A DNA stretch of 64,000 nucleotides from Typhlomys cinereus (taxonomy: Eukaryota > Chordata > Mammalia > Rodentia > Platacanthomyidae). Made by a program: the position numbers and the translations under genes. The stretch covers positions 1,178,001 to 1,242,000 of the forward strand of contig JALPQD010000027.1 in the NCBI GenBank assembly GCA_023101885.1, given 5' to 3'. The notes under the pieces are model-generated. The model saw only the letters and a program-made list of their open reading frames with translations, was not told where the DNA came from and ran no database searches. This document shows, one piece after another, positions 1-10,267 of this stretch. Numbering within the stretch: position 1 is the stretch's first letter; each line of letters begins with the position of its first letter.

Positions 1-430
1 TGCTGTTGGGTGACTCAGCTAGAAGTCACCACTGTGAAGACTGGAGACTGACTCTGCCGCCCTGGATTCTCAAAGGATAACGAAACAAGACTTCTTTCTT
101 TAAAGCATGTAGTTCATGGCATTTTCTTAGAGTTGACAAAACAGACTAGTACATTTTGTAACAAGTCAAGGATGTATGCTGTAGCCCCAAAGACAGCTAT
201 TCTCAGAATAATAAAATCACGTATAACCTGCAAGTTATTAGACTGAAACACTGAATAATGTTTTTAATATTTGAAAATGCAAGGAAATAGGACAAAGGGA
301 ACCTAAAGCAAAAGGCAAAAAAGAACATAAAAATGAAATATAGGTTAGCTATAAACTCAATACATTGAATATTACACTGAATGTGATAGATTAAATTTGA
401 GATCAAATACTAAGATTGTTAGACTATATA
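1..430. other. AT-rich intergenic sequence, nothing recognised
   Basis: No gene, splice pattern or clear repeat head is visible. An AP-1-like TGACTCA lies at 11-17, which by itself means little. The composition grades into the old L1 sequence that follows. Confidence 0.5.
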
Positions 431-1480
431 AAAAAACAAATTCACTTTTATGCTGTGAATAGAGTAGTAAATATCTGATATAAAAGGAAACAGAAACACA
501 TCCTGCCATAGTAATCAAAAAGAAAATATGAAAGCTCACTTAATTACAATAACACCAGATAATGTGGGCTGTAGATAGTTTTAAATACTTAAATACCTAA
601 TCATAAACTAGAAAGAATGAAAAAAATGTGTAAGATAAAAATCACAGCGAGAAGACCCAACACAGCTTTTTAATAACTAGAAGGAAAAAATCCAACAAGT
701 ATATAGAAGATATGAACTGCACAATTAGCATATCTGATCTAATAGCTATATTTGTCAAACTATATCTCCAAGTATCTGATTTATCAGGATATATGAAACA
801 TTTGTTAAAATCTCCATGCTATAACATAAAATCTCAACAATTTCAAAATATTGAAAATTTTCAGAGTATGTTCTACCATGGAATTAGAGATCAAACAGAA
901 ATGAAAAGGTCTAGCTGTCTGAAAATTAACCTTCCAAAAAAAGTCCACAGATAACACAAGGGCCCAGAAATTTAAAAATACTTCAAACGGCGCAGAACTA
1001 CAGATTTCAAAGCCTACAGAACAAAACTGAAAAGCACATAGATGGAAATGGAAAGCCTTAAATGCATCAAGAAAAAAGAAGGTAAACCCGGCTGTCTTAA
1101 GTGTTGATCACAAGAACCTCAGAAAAAAAATAAATAACAGCTGGCAAATTCCAGTAAGACAACGATAAAGACACCAGCAGAAACCAAGGAAGAAAAAGCA
1201 GACATAACAGAGAAAATCAGGAGTTGAAAGCCACTTTTTTGAAAAGACAAACGGGTGGCAAAAGTTAACAAGAAAAAAAAAAAAGAAACAAGGAAAAGAA
1301 GGAGGGCATGTAGATAAGCAATAGCCACAAAAACTGGTGTCCCCACAGGGGCACAACAGGAAAAGGAGACTGAAAGTGGAAAGTAGCTTCATGCTAATGA
1401 ACTTGATCACAGGGATCAAGTGGCTTCTTCAAAAAATACAAAGTACCAAAAGCCAACGGGTGCACAGGCAGAAAATATGA
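430..1480 (+). repeat. Ancient L1 ORF2 remnant (endonuclease to linker region)
   Basis: The A-rich plus strand resembles decayed L1 ORF2 just after the endonuclease active region, for example the 'atgttctaccatggaattag' stretch near 868-887, which resembles the SDHxxI end of the endonuclease domain. All frames are broken by stops. The resemblance is by eye to generic mammalian L1, so the limits are approximate. It is a fossil and not a gene. Confidence 0.45.
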
Positions 1481-1539
1481 ATATTTCAGTAATATATTAG
1501 AAAATGTAACCCACCTGGGAGCATCTTGGAAGAGAGGCA

Positions 1540-2010
1540 GCAAGAGCTGGAGGTTGGGGTCGTGGGCCATGAAGCAGTGTCTTCTGCTGTGACGGGGTCA
1601 CTGCATCCAGACTCACCGGACTGTGTCAGTCCACCCAAGATCAACCTGCCAAGAGCTCATCGTGAAGGTGGGAGCTCATGAGGTAGCACCTTCCCTGAGG
1701 ACTACTGAGAATTGGTTGTGGGAAGGGGAGCTACTGTCCTCAATGGTACATCCACTGATACATGATTCACGCTCCAGCAAGTGCTCCGGCTCATGCTAGC
1801 GCAGGCAACCCTGATAAAACTCAGTGGGCCGGACTACAAAGACGTGAGAACAGGAGAAAGGCTGGCAGGGAACAAGGGTTACCATGCAAGAAGGATAAGG
1901 GATGGGACCCGGTAATTATGGGATGGAAATGACTTAAATTCATTGTATTCATGTCATACGTAACATAGCATAGACACAGTTTATAAAAAAAATTAGACTA
2001 TAATCGAAAA
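1540..2010 (+). repeat. L1 3' UTR fragment (rodent Lx-like)
   Basis: The segment has the flavour of old rodent L1 3' UTRs: 'ctcaatggtacatcc', then 'tacatgattcacgctcc' near 1,758, then a G-rich stretch 'aaggataagggatgggacc', ending in an A-rich tail near 1,985-2,010. A shorter piece with the same 'catgattcatgctccagc' word recurs at 2,303. Assignment is by memory of rodent L1 3' ends and is tentative. Confidence 0.4.
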
Positions 2011-2480
2011 AAAAAGCATGCTTTTCCTGAAGGAAAAGTTCAGAATAGAAAGCTTACCAATGTGTTCTCCTTCTAAGCATTTAGAGATGAATTAATGTCT
2101 TTTTTTACATATTTTTGTATTGTACACATGAATATAGTGAATTTATGTTATTTTCACTACTTAATCCCCAATCCCATCCCCCTTCCTTTTCTTCTTACAG
2201 CCCTTCACCTCCCCCCGCCAGACTCCCTTCTATTTTTCAAGCCTTTTCACTTGTGTGGTCCACTGTGTTTCATCTGGTTTGCATTTGATGGCATATTCAA
2301 GACATGATTCATGCTCCAGCAAGTATCATAGATCAGTGGGTATACTACTGAAGAAGCATCTTCCTTTTCTTTCCTATCAGAGAGAGAGAAAGAGAGAGAG
2401 CGAGAGCAAGATCACTGGTGTACAAGCGCCATGGCATGCACCTGGTAGTTATTAGGCAGTTTTAGAGCAGTTGTACTGGG
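2010..2480. other. Intergenic, mixed low-copy repeat pieces
   Basis: Contains a pyrimidine-rich stretch (2,160-2,235) that looks like the reverse strand of an L1 3' UTR, a second copy of the L1 3' UTR word at 2,302-2,324, and a GA-rich run near 2,381-2,410. No gene is visible. Confidence 0.4.
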
Positions 2481-3034
2481 ACGGTCTCTGGAGGTCTCTG
2501 AAGTGCTGGGATTATCCTGGAGGAAAACCCCCTGTTGAGGGGTAAGAACTGGCTCCAATCCTCCACAGAGATAAGGTATTCAATTTCCCCCAACCCTTTA
2601 TTTAACGAAAGGATATAGAGATTAGTTCTCCATTACACATAAGCCCTACCTTGAAGTCGGACACAAGATCAATTGGGTTGGGCCTCAATGTGGAAAAACC
2701 AATGAGGAAAAAAACCACTTTTTTCTGGGCTTGCCTAAGTGTATAAATATACTTGACTCTGACAGCCATATTTGGCGCCTGCGCCTCATGGCACCCCACA
2801 TCTGGAGTCCAGGAGTTCTTTTCCAGCTCCTTGACCCTCATAGATTCCATGCCTGGAGTCCATGGATTCTCCAGGTGCCCTAGCTCCTCATGGTACTCAC
2901 TGGAGTCCTTGAGTTCTGTTTTCTCTCCTCTAAAAACTCTTCCTTAATCCTCTGCACGTGATTTGGTTTCAATCTTCAACTCTGAACACAAGAACCTGGA
3001 CACATACAGACTCCTAGAGAGCTACCCCCCAACA
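2480..3034 (+). repeat. Solo LTR-like element, family LTR-A (copy 1)
   Basis: A 'gtataaatatac' TATA-like box at 2,741 is preceded by 'accaatgaggaaaaa' and followed by the repeated phrase 'catggcac...tctggagtcc'. The unit ends 'acaagaacctggacacatacagac ... cccaaca' at about 3,034, then 'tttggtgagcacagc', where an ERV internal region would begin. A minus-strand copy with the same order of words lies at 57,690-57,985. The 5' limit is uncertain and no coding remnant follows. Confidence 0.5.
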
Positions 3035-3900
3035 TTTGGTGAGCACAGCAGGAAATCAACTCCACAACAGTCAGAGAACAACTCCTGCAACTCGGCTTTC
3101 TCCCTACCACCACATGGGCTCTAGTTAAGCCATCTCGCCTGCCCAGATGTCTCTGTAATTCTTCAAACAGTTAGAAACAGAAGGAGAGCTTCTCAGAATT
3201 CCTCAAAAAAAATTTTAAAATAACATTAGGTTGGACGTCAGCAATGAACAGCAACTGGCAGCAAGGCCTACAAAGGCAGTGGGCACCCTACAAAGGCAGC
3301 GGGCACCTTACAAAGGCAGCGGGCACCCTACAAAGGCAGCGGGCACACCTGAACAGAGCCAGTGGAGGAAGGAGAGATCAGACTGTGAAGCTGTCTCGAC
3401 CTCCGCACACACAAGCACAGCTGCTCTCTCGCTCTTGCTCTCTCTCTCTAAGACAAAATAGCAAAACTTGATTTTAAAACCCTCCATAGGGTTTTAAATA
3501 ATAAGCATTATAAGAAAATTACAACCCTGCTTTTCTCAGCAACATTACTGAAAATTTCTTAAAATTTTAGGAAACCAAAGTGAATGTGGGGTAGCCCAAG
3601 AATGTGCGTTTCAATTTTTGAAACATAGCTCAAGAACAGAAAAAGTCCTCGAACTGTCTCAGTGCTGAGAGCACTTGATACATTCATATTCATTCATGAT
3701 GAAAATAAATAAGCAAGAAAGGACACAACTTCCTTAATTTAATGAATAAAACTCCCATAGTTTAGCTTGGTTTTGAGTCTAAAATGGTCCTGGTTACTAC
3801 AATGCTGTAAATGGAGGGCTGAAAGAGAGAAAAGAAAAGGCACGTAGTAGAGATTGGAAAGCAAGACATAACTTTCATTTGCAGACAATGAGAAAATGTT
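3035..3900. other. Intergenic; start of ERV-like internal sequence then unassigned DNA
   Basis: The first ~60 bases match the sequence that also follows the LTR-A copy near 57.69 kb ('...atcaactc..caac'), so a short piece of internal element remains. The rest, apart from a 4-unit minisatellite, is AT-rich and unrecognised. Confidence 0.4.
3268..3346 (+). repeat. 20-bp minisatellite, 4 units
   Basis: Four tandem copies of CTACAAAGGCAGCGGGCACC, at 3,268, 3,288, 3,308 and 3,328, differ by a single base each at most; the last lacks its final base. The open frames across it simply translate the repeat and are not genes. Confidence 0.9.
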
Positions 3901-3901
3901 T

Positions 3902-4026
3902 GTGGACTAATGAGATGGCTTGGTGGGTAAAAACACTGCACACAAACCTAATATCCTGAGTTCAATCCCCGGGAACCTACATGGTGGAAAGAGAACCAAC
4001 TTTCAAAAGTTGTTCTCGCTCTCTTT
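3902..4026 (+). repeat. B2-superfamily SINE, 5' part (split by two insertions)
   Basis: A tRNA-like A box ('gagatggcttggtgggtaa') and B box ('gagttcaatcc') are followed by 'catggtggaaagagaaccaac'. The element stops at about 4,017, is interrupted by a minus-strand SINE and an LTR-like element, and its expected tail ('tgacctctatgcatacatcatggc', then a CT run and AATAAATAAA) resumes at about 4,836. Confidence 0.75.
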
Positions 4027-4042
4027 TTGTTCCTTACACTTT

Positions 4043-4074
<32 letters not shown>

Positions 4075-4291
4075 TTTGAGAGAGAGAGAGAGAATTGTGT
4101 GTCCTTATGGAGGGCAATTATCCTGGATTATTTCTACCTCCTTTTTCTTCACTTTGGGATTTCCCAGGCTCCACCCACAAGGATTGGAAGTACAGCCTCC
4201 ACCCTTTCTGGCTGGTGGTTTTATATATATCCAAACTCAGGACCTCCTGCTTGTGAGAAGGAGCGTTAACTCCTGAGCCATCTCTGCAGCC
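4027..4291 (-). repeat. B2-superfamily SINE (lineage-specific body), nested in another SINE
   Basis: Read on the minus strand: 'gctgcagagatggctcaggag' head, 'aaggtcctg..ttgg'-type B box region, a body with the 'tgggaaatcccaaagtg' word, and a TTTA/GA-rich tail on the plus strand at 4,040-4,095. Flanking copies of AAAGTTGTTCTC (4,006-4,017) and AAAGTTGTCCTC (4,294-4,305) look like its target-site duplication, with one mismatch. Confidence 0.75.
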
Positions 4292-4305
4292 TGAAAGTTG
4301 TCCTC

Positions 4306-4832
4306 TTAATAGGATTATAATTTTTCTGAGGTCCCAGAAAGGTCCCCTGACCCCACAGAAGAGATAAGATCGCCAATAGCAGCAACTTGCCCCATGTTTA
4401 CTATTAATTACAAAAGAAGAGGAGCTTCTTGATGTGCAGGAAACTGCACATCAAGACTCTGTTTACTGTTTTCTACAAAAAGGAGATTTCCTGAGCTATA
4501 GGAAAACAGCTTAGTCATCAAGAGCTGACCCCAACAGAAAAAGATCAAAAGCCCCACTCAGATTTAAAGAAACTAAAATTAACCAATGAGGAAAAACCAC
4601 CTTTTAAAGCATGCCTAGGTCTATGGGTACCCCAACCCTTCCCACCTCCAGGAGCTCCCTTGCTCCTCATGGGCTTCCTGAGTATACATCAGTTCTTCTC
4701 TCTCGCTCTGTCTCTCTCTCTCTGTCTCTCTCTCTTCCTTAATATCAACCAATCTTGCCTTATCCTCTCCACTTGTGTTCTGGTTTCAATCTTTGACTCC
4801 AGCGCCTAAGAACTAAACAAAAATCTGATAAC
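4306..4832 (+). repeat. LTR-like element related to LTR-A
   Basis: Shares 'aaccaatgaggaaaaaccacc' with LTR-A copy 1 and has the same order: that word, a short-spaced core promoter region, 'ctcctcatggg' phrases, a CT run (4,700-4,735), then 'tggtttcaatctttgactcc'. It lies between the two halves of the 3,902 SINE. Exact termini are not clear. Confidence 0.45.
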
Positions 4833-4930
4833 TCTCTGACCTCTATGCATACATCATGGCACATTCACATCTCTCTCTCTCTCTATCTCTCTCTCTCCTC
4901 CCCCTCTCCAAATAAATAAAATATTTTAAA
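4833..4930 (+). repeat. SINE tail, 3' part of the split SINE at 3,902
   Basis: 'ctgacctctatgcatacatcatggcac', a (CT)n stretch, and an AATAAATAAAATATTTT tail complete the SINE begun at 3,902. Confidence 0.6.
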
Positions 4931-4934
4931 AAAC

Positions 4935-5770
4935 CACATTTACACAAAATTGGCACAAGCCATGTTTGTATACACTGGCAACAAAGAAATAGAAAATAAA
5001 ACATGTTTTTACAGCACCATCAAAAACTGAAACACTTAGAAATAAATATGATGAAAGATATTCAAGACTGAAAATTATATGATATTATTGAAGAAAACAA
5101 AGAATCAAAGAAAAAGATGTACATTCACTGTTATGCTTCAAAGACTCGAGGCTGTCACTATATTTAGTTCTATCAGATTAATGTGTCCAGGCAACCTGAA
5201 TCAAAATCTAAGGTTTGAGTCATTGGGTTTCTTTGCTTGTTTTTCAGAAGTGGACAAAATTAAAATTAATGTAGAAAACTGAAAGTCCAGAAGAACCAGG
5301 ACATCTGAAAAGGGCAAATAGAAAAGACCCATGCTATGTAATTCTAGGTGCTATTATTCTAATTATCTAGTGATGACCAAACATAAGTCCTCTTGGTCAG
5401 GGACAGGTGGGGATCCCGAGCAACACTGCAGAGACCAAAATCAGGTCTTAGCTCAAGGCTAAGGACAGAGTGAAGACAAAACAGAGAAGGGAAAGGTGTA
5501 TTTTCAATTAAGTGCTCACCGACCAAATGACTATGTGAATGGATAAAAGTCCATTGACTTCATACTCCATGAAGCAGTTAACTCTCAAGGGCTTTTGGGA
5601 ATAAAAAGGAAAACGACAAAGGGTTAAACAGAGCAACTTTCAGAGGGAACCCCTTCCACAAGTGCAGCAAGCACTTTCTGAAGTAGTAGAAAGAAAAGTA
5701 GTGACTATGAAAGAAAAAATAGAATCAAATGGACCAAATTAAAATCAAGAACTTTTCATTCAGAGTGACT
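4935..5770 (+). repeat. Ancient L1 ORF2 remnant
   Basis: A-rich plus strand resembling decayed L1 ORF2 coding sequence; 'caccatcaaaaactgaaacacttagaaataaat' style wording recalls the conserved 'K-Y-L-G-I' region. Every frame is broken. Identification is by general resemblance only. Confidence 0.4.
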
Positions 5771-5884
5771 AAGTGAATGGGAGAAAATTCAATCTGGATA
5801 TTAATTTTCATGTGTCATATTCATATATATATGTTAGTCTTGTATTTTTGTTTTTTTCTCTTTCGTCTGACATTTCTCTTTTGC

Positions 5885-6112
5885 ATGCATTTTTTTGCAT
5901 GTGGGAGGGTGTACATGTGTGTGTGTGGGCATGTGTACAAGAGTGAACATGAGTGTGTGGATCTGTGGAGGCCCAAAGGCAACATTGGAATTCATCCTGC
6001 TCCACTTTCTTATTGCTTTGCTCTGGGGATTCCACAGCTCTGCCTTCCAAGACTGGAATTTCAGGCTACCACCATATCCATCTGGCATTTTTACATATGA
6101 TCTAAATAAATA
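5885..6112 (-). repeat. B2-superfamily SINE, head-truncated
   Basis: Plus-strand text 'gtggaggcccaaaggcaacattgg', 'attgctttgctctgggg', 'aagactggaatttcaggctac' is the reverse complement of the lineage-specific SINE body. The (GT) region at 5,910-5,935 is its CA tail reversed. The tRNA-like head is missing. Confidence 0.7.
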
Positions 6113-6114
6113 AG

Positions 6115-6490
6115 TGAATATTTATCCACCAAACCAAAACATTTTAAAAAGACTTACAATACAGAAAGAAAACGTCTGACAGCTTAACATCAAAATGGGC
6201 AGAAAACTTGGGAGTAAAGAACAAAACAGAAAACTGCTGAAGCTCATTTAATTACCTGAGAAATGCATATTAAAACCACAGTGGAGTAATACTCTCTGCC
6301 ATCCAAAAGACTAAGAAAAAAAAGATGGAAAATGCTAACTGTTGGCAAGGATGTTTAAGAACATGATTTTCACCTATCCCTTGTAGGAGAATAAATTGGT
6401 ATAACCATGTTGGAAAGCAGGTCATTATTTTTATCTTTAGAAATCACTCCTAGGTATCTGTTCAAAAGAAACTTAGGGTACCAAGAGTTG
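6115..6490 (+). repeat. Ancient L1 ORF2 C-terminal remnant
   Basis: Translated wording around 6,255-6,400 parallels the L1 C-terminal run 'NLRNAY..HSGV', 'KMENANCWQGC' and 'RRINWYNHVGK', which corresponds to the A-I-R-M-Q-I-K and K-C-W-R-G-C landmarks of intact L1 (compare the intact copy at 47,220-47,340). Stops and frameshifts throughout. Confidence 0.6.
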
Positions 6491-6499
6491 CCCATTTCT

Positions 6500-6640
6500 G
6501 CAACTGGGGAGGTGGGGGCAGGAGAATCAGGAGTCATTCTTAGCTATGTAGCCAGTACAAGGCCAAAATGTGATATAAGAGACACTGGCTAAAAATAATA
6601 AAATAAAATAATTAAAAAATGAAAAAAATACTGTGGTAGA
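6500..6640 (+). repeat. B1/B4-like SINE fragment
   Basis: 'ggaggtgggggcaggagaatcagg' followed by 'agctatgtagccagtacaaggcc' and an A-rich tail resembles the right half of a diverged B1-type (7SL-derived) element. Confidence 0.45.
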
Positions 6641-7050
6641 TAACTGCTGGTGTCAACTTAGCATTGAAGGCTTTGGTTCTGAACACGTAGTAGTTAAACC
6701 CTAAAGCAGCTGGCAGGAGATTGTCTAATTGATGGGGGACATCCAGCCCGTGATGGATGGGACCATCCTCTGTGCAGATGAATAAAATGGAGGGAGCTTG
6801 TTAAGGAGTGGCATTCTTTAGCATCCGTGGACAGACATGCTGTCTGGCAAGGGAAATTTGCCTTTCCTCAGCAGTCCCGTTGATATGGTGTGGACAGTTC
6901 TCTCAGCCCCAGGTATTGCTGTTGGACTCTCCTGCCAAGCTGGATTAGGAAGTGTAACAGGATAATTGTAAACCAAAATAAAACCCCTTGTTCCCATAAG
7001 CTGTGTAGTCATGCATTTATCAGCAACCAGGCAGGCTAACTGGGACACTT
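6640..7050 (+). repeat. Dispersed repeat family X, copy 1
   Basis: Shares ordered blocks with 51,985-52,515 and 55,155-55,570: 'gagattgtctaattgatg', 'gataaaatggagggagct', 'cattcttyagcat', 'cctcagcccc..ggt', 'ctctcctgccaagctggatta', 'aataaaacccctt', 'catttatcagcaac'. It carries an AATAAA near its end but no recognisable coding sequence. I do not recognise the family name. Confidence 0.65.
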
Positions 7051-7109
7051 ACCAAAGGTCATGACTTACAGTATTAACAGTAACGGTACTTAGAATAGAC
7101 AACAATTGG

Positions 7110-7480
7110 CAAGTGGGTTGGGGAGATGGCTCAGTCAACAAAGTTCTGGCCATACAAGTATCAGGACCTGAATTCTCATCCTAACATCCACGTAAAAGGT
7201 AAAGGTCAAGCAAGCACTTTCCAGTGCTGGGGAAGTAGATACAGGAGGATACTTCAAGTTTCTTCGCTGGCCAGTCATCTAACCAATCAGCAAGCTCCAG
7301 ATACATCAAAAGACCCTGTCTCAAAAAATAGAGAATGACTGAAGAAGACACACAACATCACCTCTGGCTTCTACATCCACAAACACACACATACACATGT
7401 GTATTCACAAAAGTTGGAAGTTACCCAACAACAAACAAAACAAACAAAACAAAACAACAAAATGGTTAAAAAGTGATATA
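7110..7480 (+). repeat. SINE, B2 head plus B1/RSINE-like body
   Basis: tRNA-like head 'ttggggagatggctcagtc' and B box 'gacctgaattctcatcc', then a body ending 'agaccctgtctcaaaaaatag', which resembles RSINE/B4-type chimeras, and a CA-rich tail to an A-rich (AAACA)n stretch at 7,430-7,460. Confidence 0.65.
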
Positions 7481-7880
7481 ACTTCACAATATAAGGTTAT
7501 ATAGATCTATGCTATGCACAAAATCCAAACTACATATGAATCTCTCAAATACAAAATGCAGCAACAGGCCAGACATGAAAAGTCCATTCGTGTGAAGTAT
7601 AAAAACAGGAAAAACTAAAAATAATCTATGTTGTTGAAAGATGCAAAATTGCTTGCCACTGGGAGGCTGTCGGCTAGAAGAGATCATGACGTGGGACTCC
7701 GTGCTGTATAAGTCCTGCATATTGACTGATGGTGACTGCCAAGCCAGGTGGCTCTGTCAGGCTAAGCCTCATTTGTGCATGCTGCGTGATTATCTTTGCT
7801 GGAACTTTTCTTTCTGTAAAATGTCTGCTTTCTCTCACCTATTTCTGAGATAGTCTTTTCTCTCCAGTTAGCTTCTCAGC
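7480..7880. other. Intergenic, unrecognised
   Basis: No gene or repeat head seen. Ends at a polypyrimidine (CTC/CCT) tract. Confidence 0.4.
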
Positions 7881-7884
7881 TCTC

Positions 7885-7985
7885 TCTACTCCTCCTCCTC
7901 TTTCTCCTCCTCCTCCTCCTCCTCCATTTTGTCTTCCTATCCTTCCTCCTTCTCTTCCCCCGTCCTCCTCTCCTCTTCCTTTTCA
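7885..7985. repeat. CCT-rich polypyrimidine tract
   Basis: Nearly uninterrupted C/T on the plus strand with (CCT)n runs. The lysine/arginine-rich minus-strand frame through it is an artefact of the tract. Confidence 0.7.
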
Positions 7986-8175
7986 ACATTTTATATATTT
8001 GAAGGGAAGGAGAAAGAGCAGGTGGTACATGCCAGGAAATCGTGTGGCGGTCAGAGGACAACTTTTGGAAGTCGGTTCTCTCTTTCATGATGAGCTCTGG
8101 GGATGGAACTCAGATCCTAGATTGGCAGCTTTGCTCACAGGCACCTGTACGGGTTGAGCCATCTTGCTGACCATT
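7985..8175 (-). repeat. B2-superfamily SINE, minus strand
   Basis: Plus-strand 'tgggttgagccatcttgctg'-type end (reverse of the tRNA-like head), 'gatggaactcagatcc' (reverse B box) and 'gtcagaggacaacttttgg' give a diverged SINE in reverse. Confidence 0.65.
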
Positions 8176-8179
8176 CATC

Positions 8180-8404
8180 TGCTTTTGGATAATGTTTATC
8201 TGGCATGAATTCTCTGCCCTTTGTCCATCTGCCTCTCTTCTGATCACCATTCCAGTTCATTTACGGTGGCGTTCTGCTTTTTCCCATTCTGCTAATGGAC
8301 TGATAAAGGGAGAAGGGAGAGATTTGCTTAAACGCAAACAGCAATTCACTCACTGGGGCAGAATCAGGATGCCCTTGAATTTCTTGTGTATTAAGGGTTC
8401 ACTT
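8180..8404. other. Intergenic, unrecognised
   Basis: Short stretch with no clear repeat or gene. Confidence 0.4.
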
Positions 8405-8570
8405 GGGGGTGTGGTACATGTAGCTCAGCTGGCAGAACTCTTGCTTAGCATACCTGGAACTCTGTGTTCAGTTCTCAGCACCACATTAGTGGGGTATGGT
8501 AGCACACTCCTGTCTTCACAACACACAGGACCAATTTATGTGATCAGAAGAAGGACAGCAGTTTAAGATC
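8405..8570 (+). repeat. ID/B4-like SINE, 5' part
   Basis: 'atgtagctcagctggcagaac' and 'gttcagttctcagcacc' match the A and B boxes of tRNA-Ala-derived ID elements; 'gtggggtatggtagcacac' then starts a B1-like half. The rest ('gagtttgaggccagtgag') resumes at 9,347 after an inserted SINE. An 11-bp duplication AGTTTAAGATC lies at 8,560-8,570 and 9,336-9,346. Confidence 0.75.
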
Positions 8571-8932
8571 TGGCTGGGGAGATGGCTCAATGGTTAAAGT
8601 CCTTGCCATACAAGCAGAAGGACCTGAGTTCATATCCCCTGATCCATGCAAGTGTGGTGACCCACCTATAATTCTAGCCCTGGAAAACAGAGCCTGGGAA
8701 TTCCTAGAACAAGCTGGTCAACCAAACTAGCTCCAGTGGCATGCTATGAGTTTAATTAGAGACCCAGGCTTACAACAATAAAGTAGAAGCATAACCAAGG
8801 ATGATTCCCAGTTTCACCCTTGGGCCTTCAAAGGCACATACACTTGAGTGCATTTGAGTACATACACCCACCCACACATGTACATTCGTCCACATGCAAG
8901 CACACATACATACATACACATATATATATGTA
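8571..8932 (+). repeat. B2-superfamily SINE, nested (5' part)
   Basis: Head 'ggctggggagatggctcaatgg', B box 'gacctgagttcatatcc', body 'tagccctggaaaacagagcc', 'ggatgattcccagtttc', 'cttgggccttcaaagg'. The CA-rich tail is split by the URR1-like element at 8,933 and finishes at about 9,335. The flanking 11-bp target duplication AGTTTAAGATC is exact. Confidence 0.85.
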
Positions 8933-9285
8933 ACAGTTACTCTTAACTATTGCTGTGAGAGAACACCCAAAGTCAATCAACTTAAGGGAGAAAGGGAGGT
9001 TTATTCAGCTTACAGTTCCAGAGGGAAAGTACAGTCTCTCAAAGCAGAGGCGGCATGGCTGGCTGGCCAAAGGTGGAGGAGGCTAAGTCACTGCAGACAT
9101 CTTGGAAGCTGAAAGCTGCAGACTGCTTGCTACAAAGCTGACTTCTCCTGGAGGTAAGGTGGGATTAATCCACCCCAAGGCCCACCCCTTGTGACTGCCT
9201 TCCTCCACCAAGGCTCCACCTCTCAAGGTGCCATGACCTTGTCAAACGCATGAGACTGTGGGGTACACATTTCAAACCATGACAA
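8933..9285 (+). repeat. URR1-like element (hAT-type, tentative)
   Basis: Starts 'taacagttactcttaac..ttgctgtgagagaac', has 'aagggagaaagggaggtttatt' and 'cagttccagaggg', and ends 'acatttcaaaccatgac'. The same plan recurs at least eight times in this window in both orientations. I connect it to the rodent URR1 (hAT-Charlie) family from memory; a repeat-library search would settle it. Confidence 0.6.
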
Positions 9286-9390
9286 TATACATACATATAT
9301 ACATGCACACAGCCCATCAAGCATACATTAAAAAAAGTTTAAGATCATAGTGAGTTTGAGGCCAGTGAGTTTAAGGGATGTATAAGACTT
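9286..9390 (+). repeat. Remaining tails of the nested SINE and of the ID/B4-like SINE
   Basis: 9,286-9,335 is the AT/CA tail of the SINE at 8,571; after the AGTTTAAGATC copy (9,336-9,346) the ID/B4-like body continues. Confidence 0.6.
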
Positions 9391-9855
9391 TAAAAGGATA
9401 GACAAATATTCTTTTTGGTCTATATTTTAAACCATGCATGAAATAAACTGCGAGACACCCAAAGAACACTAAGCTTCTGGACTTGCCAATAGGAGCCGTG
9501 ACCACTGAGGTGGTAGACCTCCTCTACAAAGAGACCAGCATCTGAGCGCTCACTGACTTCAAGGGATATTCTGCTTCTGGAAACAACCAAGGAGTCAAGC
9601 TTCAGTGACTTCCCAGCAAAGGGAGATAGAAAGGAGGAGCAAAGATAGTTATGCCTTTTAATACAGCCTGACAGATGGAGAATTGTACCGAGAGAGGATG
9701 TGGGCAAGAGCTACCATGAGCACGCTTCTCATCCCTACTGCCTCCTCAAAGTAAGATACTTCTTTTCCAGATCTGCACCTGCCCTGCCTGTGGAGGAAGC
9801 CACAGTGCTTTCCTACTAGGTGTGAGTGGCAAGCCTTGGTGGCTCACAGCTGTTC

Positions 9856-9908
<53 letters not shown>

Positions 9909-10265
9909 GCATAATTGTTCGGGTCCTTTTATTTTGCCTGTCCCGTAGTACCCTTGAGAATGCTCTACTGGTCATAGACAAAGCCAATCTTCACTCTTAG
10001 TGAAGAACTCCACGGAGGGTACAGTCCCTCCATCAGACCAAGTTCAAATCCCCAGACACTTTGGGAAACTCAAGCATTATGCATATCATCGGTCTGCATT
10101 CATCTGCAGCACTCAAGAAATTAAGGCAGGCGGAGCACACGAGGATCCACTGTATTCTGATACAGGAGGGCTGGGAGTACAGGCTGAGGGCGGAAGCCAT
10201 CTAATTGTCACAGATAGACTGTAGTGAGATACTCTCCTGCTCTGTTTGTTTTATGCATAAATCTG
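9390..10265. other. Intergenic with a (GA)n microsatellite
   Basis: (AG)n occupies 9,859-9,905, following 'ggtggctcacagctg', which suggests a decayed SINE. The remainder is unrecognised. Confidence 0.5.
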
Positions 10266-10267
10266 AC

